A stretch of DNA of 64,000 nt from Lithospermum erythrorhizon (lineage: Eukaryota; Streptophyta; Magnoliopsida; Boraginales; Boraginaceae), in contig JADFUC010002229.1 of the NCBI GenBank assembly GCA_019722365.1, forward strand, positions 17,643-81,642. Direction: 5' to 3'. Shown in pieces: positions 10,980 to 22,542 of the stretch. The translations under genes and the position numbers were made by a program. The first letter of the stretch is position 1; each line of letters starts with the position of its first letter. A model generated the notes under the pieces. That model saw only the letters and a list, made by a program, of their open reading frames with translations, searched no databases and was not told where the DNA came from.

Positions 10980-12009
10980 AAGGTCGACTATCGAAAAATG
11001 GCGGGGTTGCTTGGAGAAACATGTTTCATCTCAAAGGTGGAACCAAAAGACGTGAAAGCTGCATTGCTTGATGAGTACTGGATCACGGCTATGCAAGAAG
11101 AGCTCATTCAGTTTGATAAGAACGATGTGTGGGAACTTGTTCCGAGACCCTCTGGATGCAATATTATTGGCACTAAGTGGATCTTCAAGAATAAGATGGA
11201 TTTAGTCCGAATGTTACCGTAAACAAAGCTGCATTGGTCGCATGCGTTATACACGGATCAAGGTATCACTTTGAAGAGACATTCGCGACCGCAGCCGCTT
11301 GAAGCAATCCGTTTACTTCTCTCAATCGCATGTCTTTTGAAGTTCAAGCTCTTTCAGATGGATGTCAAGAGTGCCTTTCTCAATGGAATTGTGCAAGAAA
11401 GTCTACGTTGAAGAATCAAAAGGATTTATTTATTCAACTCGAACATGTGTATAAACTTAAGAAGGCCCTCTATGGTCTTAAGCAAGTTCACGAGCTATAT
11501 GAGACTCACCGTGTTTCGATCAAAAATGGATATACTTTCGGTGGGGAGCTGATAACACTATTCATAAAAAAGTGGATAAGCAACTGTGATGACGGTATCT
11601 CAAATCTATGCTCGATGACATAGTGTTCGGTGGGGTGTCAAACCACCTGGTAAAACAGTTCGTTCAACAAATGGAGGCAGAATTCGAGATGAGTATGGTG
11701 GGAGAATTGAAGTACTTTCTGGGGTTCCAGATTAATCAAATGGAAGATAGCATTTTCATCTCTCAAACCAATTATGCCAAGAACATGATGAAGAAGTTTG
11801 GATTGGAAACATCTAAAAATAAAAGAACTCCGTTGGCCACTCACTTAAAAGTTACCAAGGATCAAGATGGGAAAGATGTTGATGAGAAACTCTATAGAAG
11901 CATGATCGGTAGTCTACTCTACCTCACTGCAAGTCGTCCGGATATAGCACACTCCGTGGGTGTGTGCGCTAGATATCAAGCCAATCCCAACCAACACCTC
12001 TCTTATTGA
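10980..12009 (+). pseudogene. copia-1 reverse transcriptase (RVT_2)
   Basis: The RT starts with the AMQEELIQFDKNDVWELVPRP block (10,998-11,222) and continues in other frames through KLKKALYGLKQ (11,450-11,490). A 133-codon open piece (11,608-12,009) reads LDDIVFGG, GELKYFLGFQINQ and SMIGSLLYLTASRPDIA. The usual YVDD active site is MLDD here, with the two catalytic Asp kept. At least three frameshifts break the domain. Confidence 0.88.
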
Positions 12010-12462
12010 TTACCGCGCCGACCGGGCAGAAACACGTAGGATGTAAAAGAGCACATCTGGAGGATGTTTCTTTGTTGGAAATAATCTTGTCTCCTGGTTC
12101 AGCAAGAAGCAAAATTCAGTGTCCCTTTCCACGGCAGAAGCTGAATATATGGCAGCAGGGAGCAGTTGTACTCAACTAATTTGGATGAAACAGACAGCTG
12201 GGGGTTAATACGGTGTCAAACCGTGAGTCACGACTTTCATCGCGGACAACATGAGTGCCATAAGCATTTCCAAAATCCGTTCAACATAGTCGGACTACAT
12301 AGACAGCCACATCACTTCATTAGGGAGTTGGTGGAAGATGGGGTCGTCAAGTTGGAACATGTAAGCAGTGATAAACAACTGGCCGATATTCTTACGAAGG
12401 GTTTAGACGTTAATCAATTCGAATATCTGAAGGCAGCCTTGGGTCAGGTGATGAACAAATAG
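12010..12462 (+). pseudogene. copia-1 RNase H
   Basis: The segment contains [21 protein letters not shown] and, after a frame change, [20 protein letters not shown] near the end of the domain. It would degrade RNA in RNA:DNA hybrids. The open piece 12,166-12,462 ends pol. Confidence 0.82.
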
Positions 12463-12729
12463 CACTAGCCTGCTGTTTATAACACCCAAATAGAAGCCAA
12501 GTGTTATAACAATTGGATAAAAATTGGCTCAACGGTTACTTTTGGAGAATCATGCTCGGGCCTTTATCAGGCACACTCTTTTCAAAGAACGTGTGTCAAG
12601 TTATTTTCTCTCTCCACTCACCCACTAAAACCACATTCATACACCGCTCTCACAATCTCTTCACATCCTCATCTCTCACAAACTCACAATCAATCTTTCG
12701 TCCTTCCCAAAGCCTCCTTAACACTCATC

Positions 12730-14830
12730 ATGTCAATACTGTTAACGCGCTAAAGCAATGCTAGTTCGCTGTATGGGCTCAAAGTGTAACTTGGGGAACC
12801 TGTCCCTCTACAGGTAATTCCTCCTCCGGTTATGTCGCCGGTTGAAGAAACCCAACAATCTCCTCGTGGGCTGGAAATCACGAGCGACGAAGGAGAGCCC
12901 AGCAACATGCAAGAGGCACCAAAGTCCCAAACTGCTGCCGAGTCGGGTAAGGCTGTTAACCCTAGTTCGGAGGATTGTGATAAAAGTGGCAATCTCGAAG
13001 GTCAAAATTCTCCGAGAAAATCTCCTAGGCCTGTGCCTGAGGATAATGTTGACGAAGATCACCTATCGATGCTGAAGTTACTACGATGACGCAGAGGTTA
13101 ATCCATCGGTTAAACTCGCCCATCCTCCCTCTGGCGAAACAAGTCATAAACTCGATAATACCTGGGCCCTCTAAGAGCCAACCTTGGCAAGCTTCTTGTC
13201 TAGAAGAACGGGAGGAAGAATCAAGAGAGTGCTAACAAAATGTGGGGTCCTCAAAGTGAGACGAAAAACAAAGTCACCTCTCAACCTACTGACTCTGAAG
13301 AAGATGACGACATTGTGATTATCTCCTCGACCGCTGGGAAAAGAAGAACTAGAGCCACTACTGCGGCGTTTGAAAAGAAGAAAGAAAAAATTGGCTCAGG
13401 AGGAGAATCCTCGAACACTGAGCAGAGTGTTGACTTAGAAGAACTTCGGTAGCATGGTCAGCTGAAAAAGAGGAGCGTAAGGGCAAACGTAAGGTCGGGC
13501 GGGAGGAGCGCAAAAGTGGACTCAAAGAGAAAAGGAAGGGATTGAGATCAAAGCAAAGGCGAGCGCCCCCTGAGTTATTGATGATGGGCATCCTCCTCGA
13601 AGAGAAAAAGGGTCCCCGTAGTTCGAAGGGTAAAATGAGAGTCAACGACTTCAACCGTATCCACAATAAGAATCACAGTGAGTAAAGGAACCGAGGCCGA
13701 TGGAGTAGAGTTCTTATGGAGAAGAACATGCCGAAGGTGAAGTTCAGAGGTAAGTAGGAATATTCTCGCCAGAGAGTGTTTCCCTTGGCCGATGCCACCT
13801 CAATAACAATCGACCTATATGGACATCCTTCAAGCCGGGTCGCTAATTTAACGGTGACATCGGGCCTCATTGGCCTCAATTGGTCCGGGGAATTTGTCTA
13901 CCGCTCGTTCGAGGATATTAATAAGCCGGGGCCTCATGTTCCATTGCTTCACGGTGAAGCTTCGGGGACACATCTTTAAGTTTAGTCCCATGATTATCAA
14001 CCAAAGATGCGGACTCAAGGACGGAGGCTCTAATCGGTTCACTCTGTTTGGGGACATCATCACACCTCACTTGCGAGCTCAAGGCGCGTGGCCGCCAAAG
14101 GACGCTACAAGCTTCCTCTCTAAGTCTCGTGTATGTCGTTTCTTCATAAAGCTTCTATTGCTAACCTTTTGTTCTTTACCTTGAACAACACCAATGTTGT
14201 CGAGATTCTCTAGCAAGTGATGTTAAGCTAGAATGGCTCCGCACCAAATTTAACGCTGGGAAAGATAATTTTTGACCAAGTGGTTGATCATGCCAAGTCC
14301 GGAGCAAAACTAAAACCGATTGGGTTCCCTCAGCCTTTATCTGCAGCCTCATCGTCACACAAAGATCCCGATGTTCTCGAGAAAGGAAGATGGTCCCGCA
14401 ATATGCAAAATCTCTCACCATCAGTGATAAACTTACGGCGGGAAGACGTATGGATGTCGACGGGAGTGCTCGAGCCAACCGAGCCTTTACCTGAAGGGAA
14501 TGCTGCCGAACTTCTGCCAAGGTGTACGAGGATGAACTCTAAATGGTGGAAGCAGAGATTCAAAGCAACCGTCCGTGCCTCGATCTCCGCAAAGATCGCG
14601 CCCTTCGGGTCCGGTCAATCCATCTGGCCAAAACCCCGCTGGGACTTCCTCCTTCCGCAGACGGGCCCATCCTCTTCTCGGGTACGTAATAGCTACCGTT
14701 TATATGTTCCGACTATGTTTCTTCATGGTATTTCTTGGGTCCGCTTGTTTAGACAAATGGGGAGACACTGCTATATTGTTGGTCAGTTATTATGTCGATC
14801 TATTTGACTTTTCTCAGGGCTTTTTCGATT
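12730..14830 (+). pseudogene. copia-1 accessory ORF region downstream of pol (putative plant transposon protein type)
   Basis: Between RNase H and the 3' LTR lies about 2.4 kb of broken coding sequence with a counterpart at the same place in copia-2. Shared blocks are an acidic/serine-rich N-terminus, STAGKRRTRATTAAFE (about 13,330-13,375), RGHIFKFSPMIINQ (about 13,960-14,000), DHAKSGAKLKPIGFP (about 14,284-14,330) and a charged tail with KVYEDEL then a stop (about 14,520-14,550). SIRE-lineage elements often carry an ORF here that has been called env-like. I see no convincing signal peptide or membrane segment, so that name is not supported. Function unknown. Confidence 0.7.
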
Positions 14831-14912
14831 GCTAAATCGCCGGTTTTGCCCTCGTGTTTTAACACTTGTAAATGTACCATGTATAAGGGGATTTGTCATG
14901 AAAAACTTACTC

Positions 14913-14922
14913 AAAGGGGGAG
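14913..14922 (+). other. copia-1 polypurine tract
   Basis: AAAGGGGGAG stands two bases before the 3' LTR start. This is the standard plus-strand DNA priming site of Ty1/copia elements. Confidence 0.85.
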
Positions 14923-14924
14923 TT

Positions 14925-15760
14925 TGTTAGTGTGTGGTTGGCCGAAGTTTTTCTTGTTCAAATATTGACCTGGTTTGCCCGCAGTCTCCGCATGGACAAT
15001 GTTTAAACAAGTACTACAAGTGTTAAAACGATGCAAGGCTAGCCTATGGTTTCGTGGGAACATAAGTATGGTAATTACTTTTTATTCAATCAATTTGCGA
15101 ATGGCAAGTTTTGGAGTTTTGGTATGACTCAAGTTATGAATGGGCAATCAAGTTTTGGTAGACTCTTTGCATTACGGAAGGCGGAGATTCTAGAAGATCT
15201 TTTCCCAAAATCAAGACTAAAAAAACCCTATGCGATTTCTACTATAAATGGACGGCCCTTTTGAAGATGTGGATCACCGAAAAATATGTTTTGCTACAAA
15301 GTTCAATCTAATATTCATAGCCTATTTTATTGAGTGTCGATTCGTGAGCGAATGTGCGGTTGTGAGGCTTACTCTGCCTTCTAACACTATTGTACGATTG
15401 TTATAACACCAAGTCAGAATAACCTTGTTGGGGAAGAGTATTCATTTCTCAAGTGTATTGCGATCGGTGTGTGTGTCGGGATAAGTGGAGAGAATTAGTG
15501 ATCCTATTTCATAGCTTAAGCTAAGTTTCAAGGCCAATTGATGTGGAGCATCAAACAGTTCCTTACCAGAATAACTTCATCTTTATAGTGGAAAGCTTTT
15601 CCTTCGGGCTCTGTCACTTCGCACGTAGTTACGCTTAGGCAATCGAATCGGGTTACCATTTTCATGTGTCATTTATTTTAGTTTATCAATGTTGAAAATT
15701 TGTTGTCATGAATCAAGTTGATCGACAACTACAATTTTCGGAGTCGGGTTCACACTTTCA
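14925..15760 (+). repeat. copia-1 3' LTR
   Basis: It begins TGTTAGTGTGTGG after the polypurine tract and ends CACACTTTCA, matching the 5' LTR along its whole length with many short gaps. It is followed without a target duplication by another copia RT fragment. Confidence 0.85.
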
Positions 15761-15774
15761 CCCAGGCTCTAAAT

Positions 15775-16036
15775 TCTGCCTATCAAGGCCAGCGCCATGA
15801 CCGAAGAATATAATGCTTTGATACATAATCATACTTGTTCAATCTTTGCCTTCAAACGCCATTGGTTGTGAGTTGACATTTAAACTAAACTTGGCCGATG
15901 GCACTATCGAGAGTTACAAAGCTCGCCGCATGTCCAAGGCTTCAACAATCGGGCCTGAATATCGACTATTGATTAGTGTCTAAATGCGACGCTGCTATAT
16001 CAATTCCACATGTTGTTTTAGTTATTGTTATATAGT
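15775..16036 (+). pseudogene. Fragment of a second copia reverse transcriptase
   Basis: MTEEYNALIHNHT and KLADGTIESYKAR, followed in other frames by a KGFNQ-like and a QLDV-like stretch, are the N-terminal blocks of a copia RT of a type different from copia-1. The style resembles copia-3 (Ale/Retrofit-like). It starts at the 3' edge of copia-1 and is cut off on the right by a gypsy LTR. Confidence 0.75.
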
Positions 16037-16039
16037 ATT

Positions 16040-17512
16040 TGTAGTACAATTATATACAACTTTTTACTTTCTAGTTTAGTTTTAAATATGTGATGGCATA
16101 AGTACGATGAAACATGGTTGGGTGAGTGTATTGCTTGTTGTTAAGGCCATAACTGGGAGTTACACCATCCAAATTATATGAAGTTGACGTTGTTGGACAC
16201 CTAAGAGAATGCATAAACTTCAAGTTCTCATATTGATCCAATCTTGCAAGTTTGTAGTCCAATTATACTAAAAAGTCTAGCTTACATTGCTTTCCTATTT
16301 ATGGACGAAGTTTCATCAAATCACAATTTTGTATTTGACAATATCTTGTTACACTAATCCAATTGATTCCATTCCAATTTCAATGAACCGATAACGCATT
16401 AAGCCACAAGTTGTATTCAGTCCAAAAGGCTAAAAATATCTCCATCAATGGTCAAAATGACAATCAATGTGAATGTTCTAGATTTCAAACTTTACAGCAC
16501 ACAGTTTGGCATTTTATTCTATAATTCAGACAAAGATCCACTTATGACTAGGCCACTGAATGATCACTTAAGAGATCCATAAATTTGGTGTAAAATTAAG
16601 TCCATTTAATAAACACAAGTGGAGATATGGCGTCTTCAACTTGTTAATGCAATCTGCCAAGATCAATAATTTCGTTTATGACCAACTCCACCATTTTGGT
16701 CATAACTTTCAATGCATAAATCCAAATTTTGAGATCATATATTTAAAATGTTAGCGCAAAAGACCTGAAAATCATATTCAGGAAGCAATTCAAGTTTCCG
16801 ACAGAATTGTGCGTAATTGATCACTTCGGTGGCCTACCGAAATTGAATGCAAAGGTTCACATAATGCACAAACTTGAGGCCTATATAAGAGGCACGTTGG
16901 CAATCCATGGAGATCATCCAATTTTTGTAATACATCTAGTACTAGTCTAGTTTCTCTCTGAAAAATATGAGTTATTTTTATTTTAGTATGAGTAGCTAAA
17001 TAATTTGGTTGTTAAGGATTTAAAGATTCAGTAAGATACAAGTATTGTTCTTGGGTTTTCAATAAAGATCTTCAATGTTAAATATTTTCGGTTGTTTAAT
17101 GAATTATAGAAATGGTTTTGTTATGTGAAGATTTTGATTTGTTTTAGACTTATTGGCACAATGAATGCTTAGTTTTACATATCAATAGTTGATTTCATAA
17201 ACTGTTTAAGTTAACTAAAAAGAGAGTTTTCGAAAGTTATAAACACAAGTGCTTAACGATCTATCTCGATTAAAATCACTTGATTGTTAGATTTCAATTT
17301 TGTTATCAAATATAGCTAAGAACAACTCTAATGTTGTACTTCGGCGGAGTCCCAAAGCTCAGTACTTAGTAGGTTAAAACGAACATTAAAACCATACAAG
17401 TAGTTGACATCTTCTTCTTCGAACTTCCTTGTGGTTCGACACTCGGACTCCCAAGAAATTTTATTACTTGAGACAAACCTATACTTGGGTGTATAACCTT
17501 TAAGCGTTATCA
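16040..17512 (+). repeat. Athila-like Ty3/gypsy 5' LTR
   Basis: The sequence ends ttATCAAGTTTTT just before a tRNA-Asp-type primer site, the usual LTR/primer-site junction of Athila-like elements. The part at 16,236-16,660 is repeated at 39,038-39,480. A TATA box lies at 16,882-16,888. The left border is approximate because no second intact LTR is present. Confidence 0.65.
16882..16888 (+). promoter_or_regulatory. TATA box of the Athila-like LTR
   Basis: TATATAA inside GCCTATATAAGAGGC, about 630 bases before the LTR end, is a plausible core promoter for the element's RNA. Confidence 0.5.
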
Positions 17513-17518
17513 AGTTTT

Positions 17519-17536
17519 TCGCGCCGTTGTCGGGGA
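17519..17536 (+). other. tRNA-Asp-type primer binding site
   Basis: TCGCGCCGTTGTCGGGGA differs at two positions from TGGCGCCGTTGCCGGGGA, the complement of the plant tRNA-Asp 3' end used by Athila-type gypsy elements. It fixes the orientation (+) and the LTR boundary. Confidence 0.8.
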
Positions 17537-17712
17537 GGTTGCGGAGAACGATTCATTCTTGCGAGGTTTTTCTTCATAAGTAGGTAAGTTCTTTCTTTTA
17601 TCTTTTAATTTATCGCTTTTTGTTAGTTGTATGCAGTTTGACTTCAGGATATAATAATAAGTAGGCGACAAGAAGAAATAGTATAGTTAATTTTAAGTAG
17701 TCTTCTCCAATC

Positions 17713-18780
17713 ATGGCCGAAAAATGAAAGTGTTGATGGAGATAATATACAAGATCAAAATAATGAAAATCTACAAGCTGCCTCCATGCGATTTAGAACC
17801 TCAACGCACTTATCCCATTATGTATTATGTGTACTTCAAAATGCAAATAATTTTAGGTTCAACCGTATGATTCAATTGTTTCCTAATTTTCATGGCTTTG
17901 AATCCGAAAATTCTTATTTGCATTTAAAAGAATTTAAAGAAATTTGTGCTACATTTGGTGAACATGTATGTACTCAAGAATCAGTTAAGCTAAAGTTGTT
18001 TCTCTCTCTTAAAGATATAAAAACATGGCTCAATTCCCTTCTAAACCAGGTTCAATTACATCTAGCAACAAATTCAAACCAAATTCTTGAAAAGTTCTTT
18101 CCAATTAATAAAACAAATTCTTAAAGCAAAGAATCAAATATATTTTTTCAAAACCCAAGCAACAATGAACAATATTTCAAATGTCGGAACGCTTTTAAGG
18201 ATTTGTTAAATTCTTGTTTTCACTCATGGTTTGGAAAATTGAGAAATGTGAGTTTTTTCTATGAAGGTTTAAATTCTCGAAACAAAAAATTGTGAGAAAT
18301 ACGTAATGGTGAATTTGGGGATAAAATCCCAAAGATGCACGGGTATTTAGACCATTTACTTGTACAATTTCAATCTTCGTATAATGAAATATTTTGAAGG
18401 TTCAATTAAATCTAATGTTGAGAATGCTAACAAAGAAAAATGCAATCTTAGTCAAGTAGAAGATTTAAGTGCTAGGCTTGCTAGTTTAACTAAACAAGTC
18501 AAAGCATGCAATTAAAGAAACCCAAGGAAGAAAATTTATGCAGTAATAACGATATGTGATATAGTTATATTGATGGACATCAACTAAAGAATGTCCAAAA
18601 CTTCCTATATTTCAAGAGATGTCATGAACAAGAAAAAATATAATGTCTAATTATAAGAAACCATATCCATTCGCATTTTCTCCGAAACATACAATCCAAA
18701 TTGAGAAACCAGACCCAAAATTTAGTTGGAGAAACGATAATAATGCACAACCTTTACCTAACCAAAATACTTAACTCAAA
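17713..18780 (+). pseudogene. Athila-like gypsy gag, degraded
   Basis: The open stretch 17,786-18,124 reads FNRMIQLFPNFHGFESENSYLHLKEFKEIC and ends LEKFFP, the Retrotrans_gag pattern of Athila-type elements. Homology continues through frameshifts (FKDLLNSCFH and FFYEGLN near 18,190-18,270; SARLASLTKQVKAC near 18,470-18,510). No pol domain follows, so the element is truncated. Confidence 0.8.
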
Positions 18781-18789
18781 TTTTACCAC

Positions 18790-19360
18790 ATACAACAAGC
18801 CACAAACAAACTATAGAAGAAACTATTCTAAATATGAGATATTTGAAATAGTAACCGTTGAACACCCGATTGTATAACCGATTTACCTATATTTAAGTTA
18901 AGTTTGTATATACGTTCGATTATATAAGAATGTTCATATTGTGATACCTCGACGTGACATTAGGGGCTGGCGGATGGCTTACTTAGGGTCCGCTCATAAC
19001 CAATATACTAACATATAATGTTCGATTAACATTTATTAGTATATGACATTTGTCAATCAAGCCTAAGAGGTCACACACATACAACAAAAGAGAGTCATAA
19101 TGTAATTATAACTTTCGGGGGTTTAAAATGGGACTATGTAAGAACATTGGGGCGAAATTCCAATTGTTGGAACTCACCCCTAGTTCGACTAAAGTGGGGA
19201 AGTGGATAATCTGTTCCTGCATCTTTCTTTGTAGCATAATTCCCATAATATTCTAACTACCCACTTAACTTGCCTTTTTATTTTGTAGTGGGATGCTAGT
19301 CGGTAAGATTCTAACTCCCCCTTCCCCTGGGCTTCGCTCGACTACTTCGAGGAGTGGAAG
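18790..19360. other. Unassigned sequence
   Basis: AT-rich sequence between the gypsy gag and a probable antisense LTR. No coding domain, RNA gene or repeat border was recognised. Confidence 0.5.
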
Positions 19361-20560
19361 AGTTTTGTTCAATCAGACCCACCTCGCCTCGAGTCGCACC
19401 GAGGTTGACGTTATCAACCTCAGATATCCGAGTCACCACACGATGGTTGACAACAACCGCTTGAAAACCACAATAAAACCCGGAGTAGTTTGATAAAGTG
19501 AAATGGTTCAAAATTCAAAATATTTTCATACGTAGTATAACGATCGTGGCATCACCTAATCCAAATCCAAAATCTACACACCTCATAACATTACCACATC
19601 TAAAATACTCCATAAAACGGTTTATAAATTTTCAAATACCAAACAAAATACTTAATGCCCGAGTACATCAAATGAGCGAGAATAAAGAAAAGATGCCATC
19701 ATGGTGATCCTAGCCACCCGCCTCTCACCTAAGTAAAATCAACGGATTACTCTAACTCAACCGGGCTTCCCAAATGGCACCACAATCAAGGTCAGCGGGT
19801 AAACTCGATGTACCTTAGTGAAACGTATCACCCGGTGGTAACTTATCCATCCCAATGCTTATACTCAACCAAAGATATCGACGAAATGATGAGTATATAT
19901 ATATATATAAAATAAAAAAGAATAAATTCAAGTAATTATGAAGGCCACAATAATAATAATCATCATCAACATATGTACACATTTTAGAGGACCTTAACTT
20001 TACGTTTAACCTACATGTTATACCCAGAAATAGCATATCATATAATCAAGCGAGCAAAAAAACATAAGTTCTCAAATACAACGGTTATACGACAATAACA
20101 ATATAACAAAACTCCTGGAAACAAGACCATGACATTATCATTTTCGACGCTAGCCGACATCCACCCAATGTCAACACAATGCAAGACAATGCACACAATA
20201 ACTGTATCCGATATTATTTATATATTATCATGTCTTTCTTTGAGGGCTCACCCACGTAACAGCAATATAATATCATATTCTTTTCCCCGGCAAGCTCACC
20301 CTTCGCTCACCCATAAAATATCATATCCTTTTCCCAACAGCTCACCTTTCCTCGACCACCCCTACAATATCACAACACACACCCCATCCGCATAAACAAC
20401 CTCTACATGCGACTCCAACATGCCCACATCCTAATATGGGCGTGACTATTCTCTATACGGCCAAACATGACCAACAACCAACATCACACCAAAACATACC
20501 AACCATGACCAAACACAACCACACACCACTCAATGTCTTAACTTTGTCTAAGCGTGCTAT
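19360..20560 (-). repeat. Probable chromovirus-type LTR in antisense orientation
   Basis: The top strand is C/A-rich. Read on the minus strand it becomes G/T-rich like LTR-A and LTR-B. Near 19,380-19,450 the minus strand reads GTGGTGACTCGGATATCTGAGGTTGATAACGTC, resembling the 3' end of LTR-A (47,910-47,960: GGTGACTCACAATTATTCAAGTTGATGACGG; quoted motif is spread over positions). Short internal duplications occur at 20,230-20,345. No matching pol was found beside it, and the outer limits are approximate. Confidence 0.45.
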
Positions 20561-22542
20561 ATGTTGCAATAATAATCCTTGATTATATTACACTTATCTT
20601 CAATGTCTAACTTTTGACTATATCCTTTGATTATCTCAAAAAATAATATTAAATCACTTCATAAGTCTCAAAATATTTGTATATTAAGAAAAAATATTTT
20701 ATTAATTTTCCTCTATTACCTTTTTTTTCCTCCTCTTTTTACCTTATATTAATATAGGTGATCATTATAGCTCTCATGATAAAAATTAAAACTAAAAACC
20801 AAAGTATAAACAATCATATATATATATAAACAAACGAGCATTTTTATTATAAACAATCAACAAATATATATGCAATATTAAGACGAAGGGAGTACATGGC
20901 AATTACAAAGAATAATAGATGAAAATATCTATAAATAATAACCGTTTTCTATCTATTTATTAACCATTCCTTTCTTTTAGTTACATTACACATGAAAAGT
21001 ATAAGCTTTTAATGATCCTAAAGTATAAACGCATGTAATAATAATTGTGCATCGTATTCATATATAAACGCATGTAATAATAATTGTCTACTATAAGCTT
21101 TAATGATCCTAAGGTATTGTTAAGAGATATTCAATAGATAATGTTCAATTATTTATTAACCATTCCTTTGTTGATCAAGTCCTTTTAATGTTGGTTTTTA
21201 TTTCTACAAAATTGATTGTTTATCATATGTTTTGAGCAATATTTTTGTAAGACGGTTTCGTAGAATTTTTGAAAAGAAATCTTTTGTAGCATGTTCATTG
21301 ATCGACATTATTATACCATTTCTAGAAACAAATGAATACAACATTTTAATATATTATTCAAAATATAATATTCTTTTAAAAAATTATTTGGTCAAAATTT
21401 AAAATTAGACAATATTTTATGAATATTTAATTTTGTCAGTCAAATTGTCATGTCTATCCAATAATGGAGTATATATTGAGGAACGCTGGAGTCCTGGGGA
21501 ATGAAAGGAATCCCACTCGTCTGGTAATATTTAGCTTCGAAATGTTGCTCAATAAATGGTTAGTAATATTTCCAGTATATATATAATGTATGACTTGTGA
21601 GTATAGAATAATTATTAAATCGATTGGTCAACTTATTATCCTGTATCAATGTAATTAAAGAAATTAAAGGAATGGTTAATAAATAATAATTGCATTATTA
21701 TCATGAAAACATGTATTTATCATTATTATCATATGTCCTAAGGGCGCAAGATATACAAATTAAAATAAATAAAAATTTAATTTTATCTGATGGTATTAAA
21801 GAAAAAGATTGTGATATGCAAAATTATTCTTAAAATAACTAAAAATATAAATTACAGCATGACTTAGGTAACACAAAAAATTAAAATTAAACAATGTATT
21901 TCGACTATCAATATAGTTTTCTCTCAAAGCAATGATAGGTTACTGTTGGCCTAATCCTTTTAGAGATTAAATCATCTAAATATAAACGAGGAAATTATGT
22001 CGTTAAACACAAGCATACATGCAAGTTGTATCAAAATATGCATAATTCATGCAAAGTTTTTTAATTAAGTCATACGGTAAATACTTGAATATATCTTTTA
22101 TTATAGCAGGCATGAATTGAACACATTTAAGTTATAAAAAGTTAAAGTTGACAAAATGACACCAAATCCTATTTCTTTAAGTGATATGATGTCCTTTCTC
22201 ACGCATGTAATAATAATAATTTAGTTGGTCAAATAAATATACAAACTTTGGAAAGTTACTGAGAAAACAGCGAGGATTATAAAATCGTTCCTACTTGGAA
22301 ATCTACCGTTGACCCTTTAAATGCGATTAAACATTGCATACATCGGGCGACAAGTGTAGTAATGAGTTTTTTGTTAGGCTAGAAAATTTAATTTGAGAAA
22401 TAAAAATTAGTGAATGACCAAAAATTTGAAATAGACGATGGATGTCAACATGCTACCAAATTAAGTAGTGGATGTCTACACCTTTTTTATTTCAATAACT
22501 TGAAGCTCACAATAACTGACGTTAATTTTTTGGTATCATGAT
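20561..22542. other. AT-rich intergenic DNA with MITE-like pieces
   Basis: No coding region is supported. A Stowaway-like right end (GACGAAGGGAGTA) occurs near 20,883-20,895. A short direct duplication lies at 21,000-21,120, and a dispersed inverted repeat pairs 21,143-21,172 with 21,660-21,692. Confidence 0.5.

Larger units (their letters stand above)
6993..15760 (+). mobile_element. Ty1/copia retrotransposon of SIRE type (copia-1), degraded
   Basis: An 8.8 kb element lies between two similar LTRs. The internal order gag, protease region, integrase, reverse transcriptase, RNase H is that of Ty1/copia. A long extra ORF region of about 2.4 kb between pol and the 3' LTR, long LTRs and the gag type point to the SIRE (Sirevirus) lineage. 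Every ORF has stops or frameshifts. The 5 bp flanks (catgt and cccag) do not match, so no target duplication survives, and the right flank runs straight into another copia fragment. Recombination or deletion at one end is likely. Confidence 0.85.

Noticed and set aside
14176..14520. Minus-strand ORF of 114 codons
   Set aside because: It is antisense to the copia-1 accessory region, whose + strand blocks are matched in copia-2.
12730..14830. Calling the accessory ORF an envelope gene
   Set aside because: No signal peptide, membrane span or fusion-like segment is visible; position alone does not justify the name.
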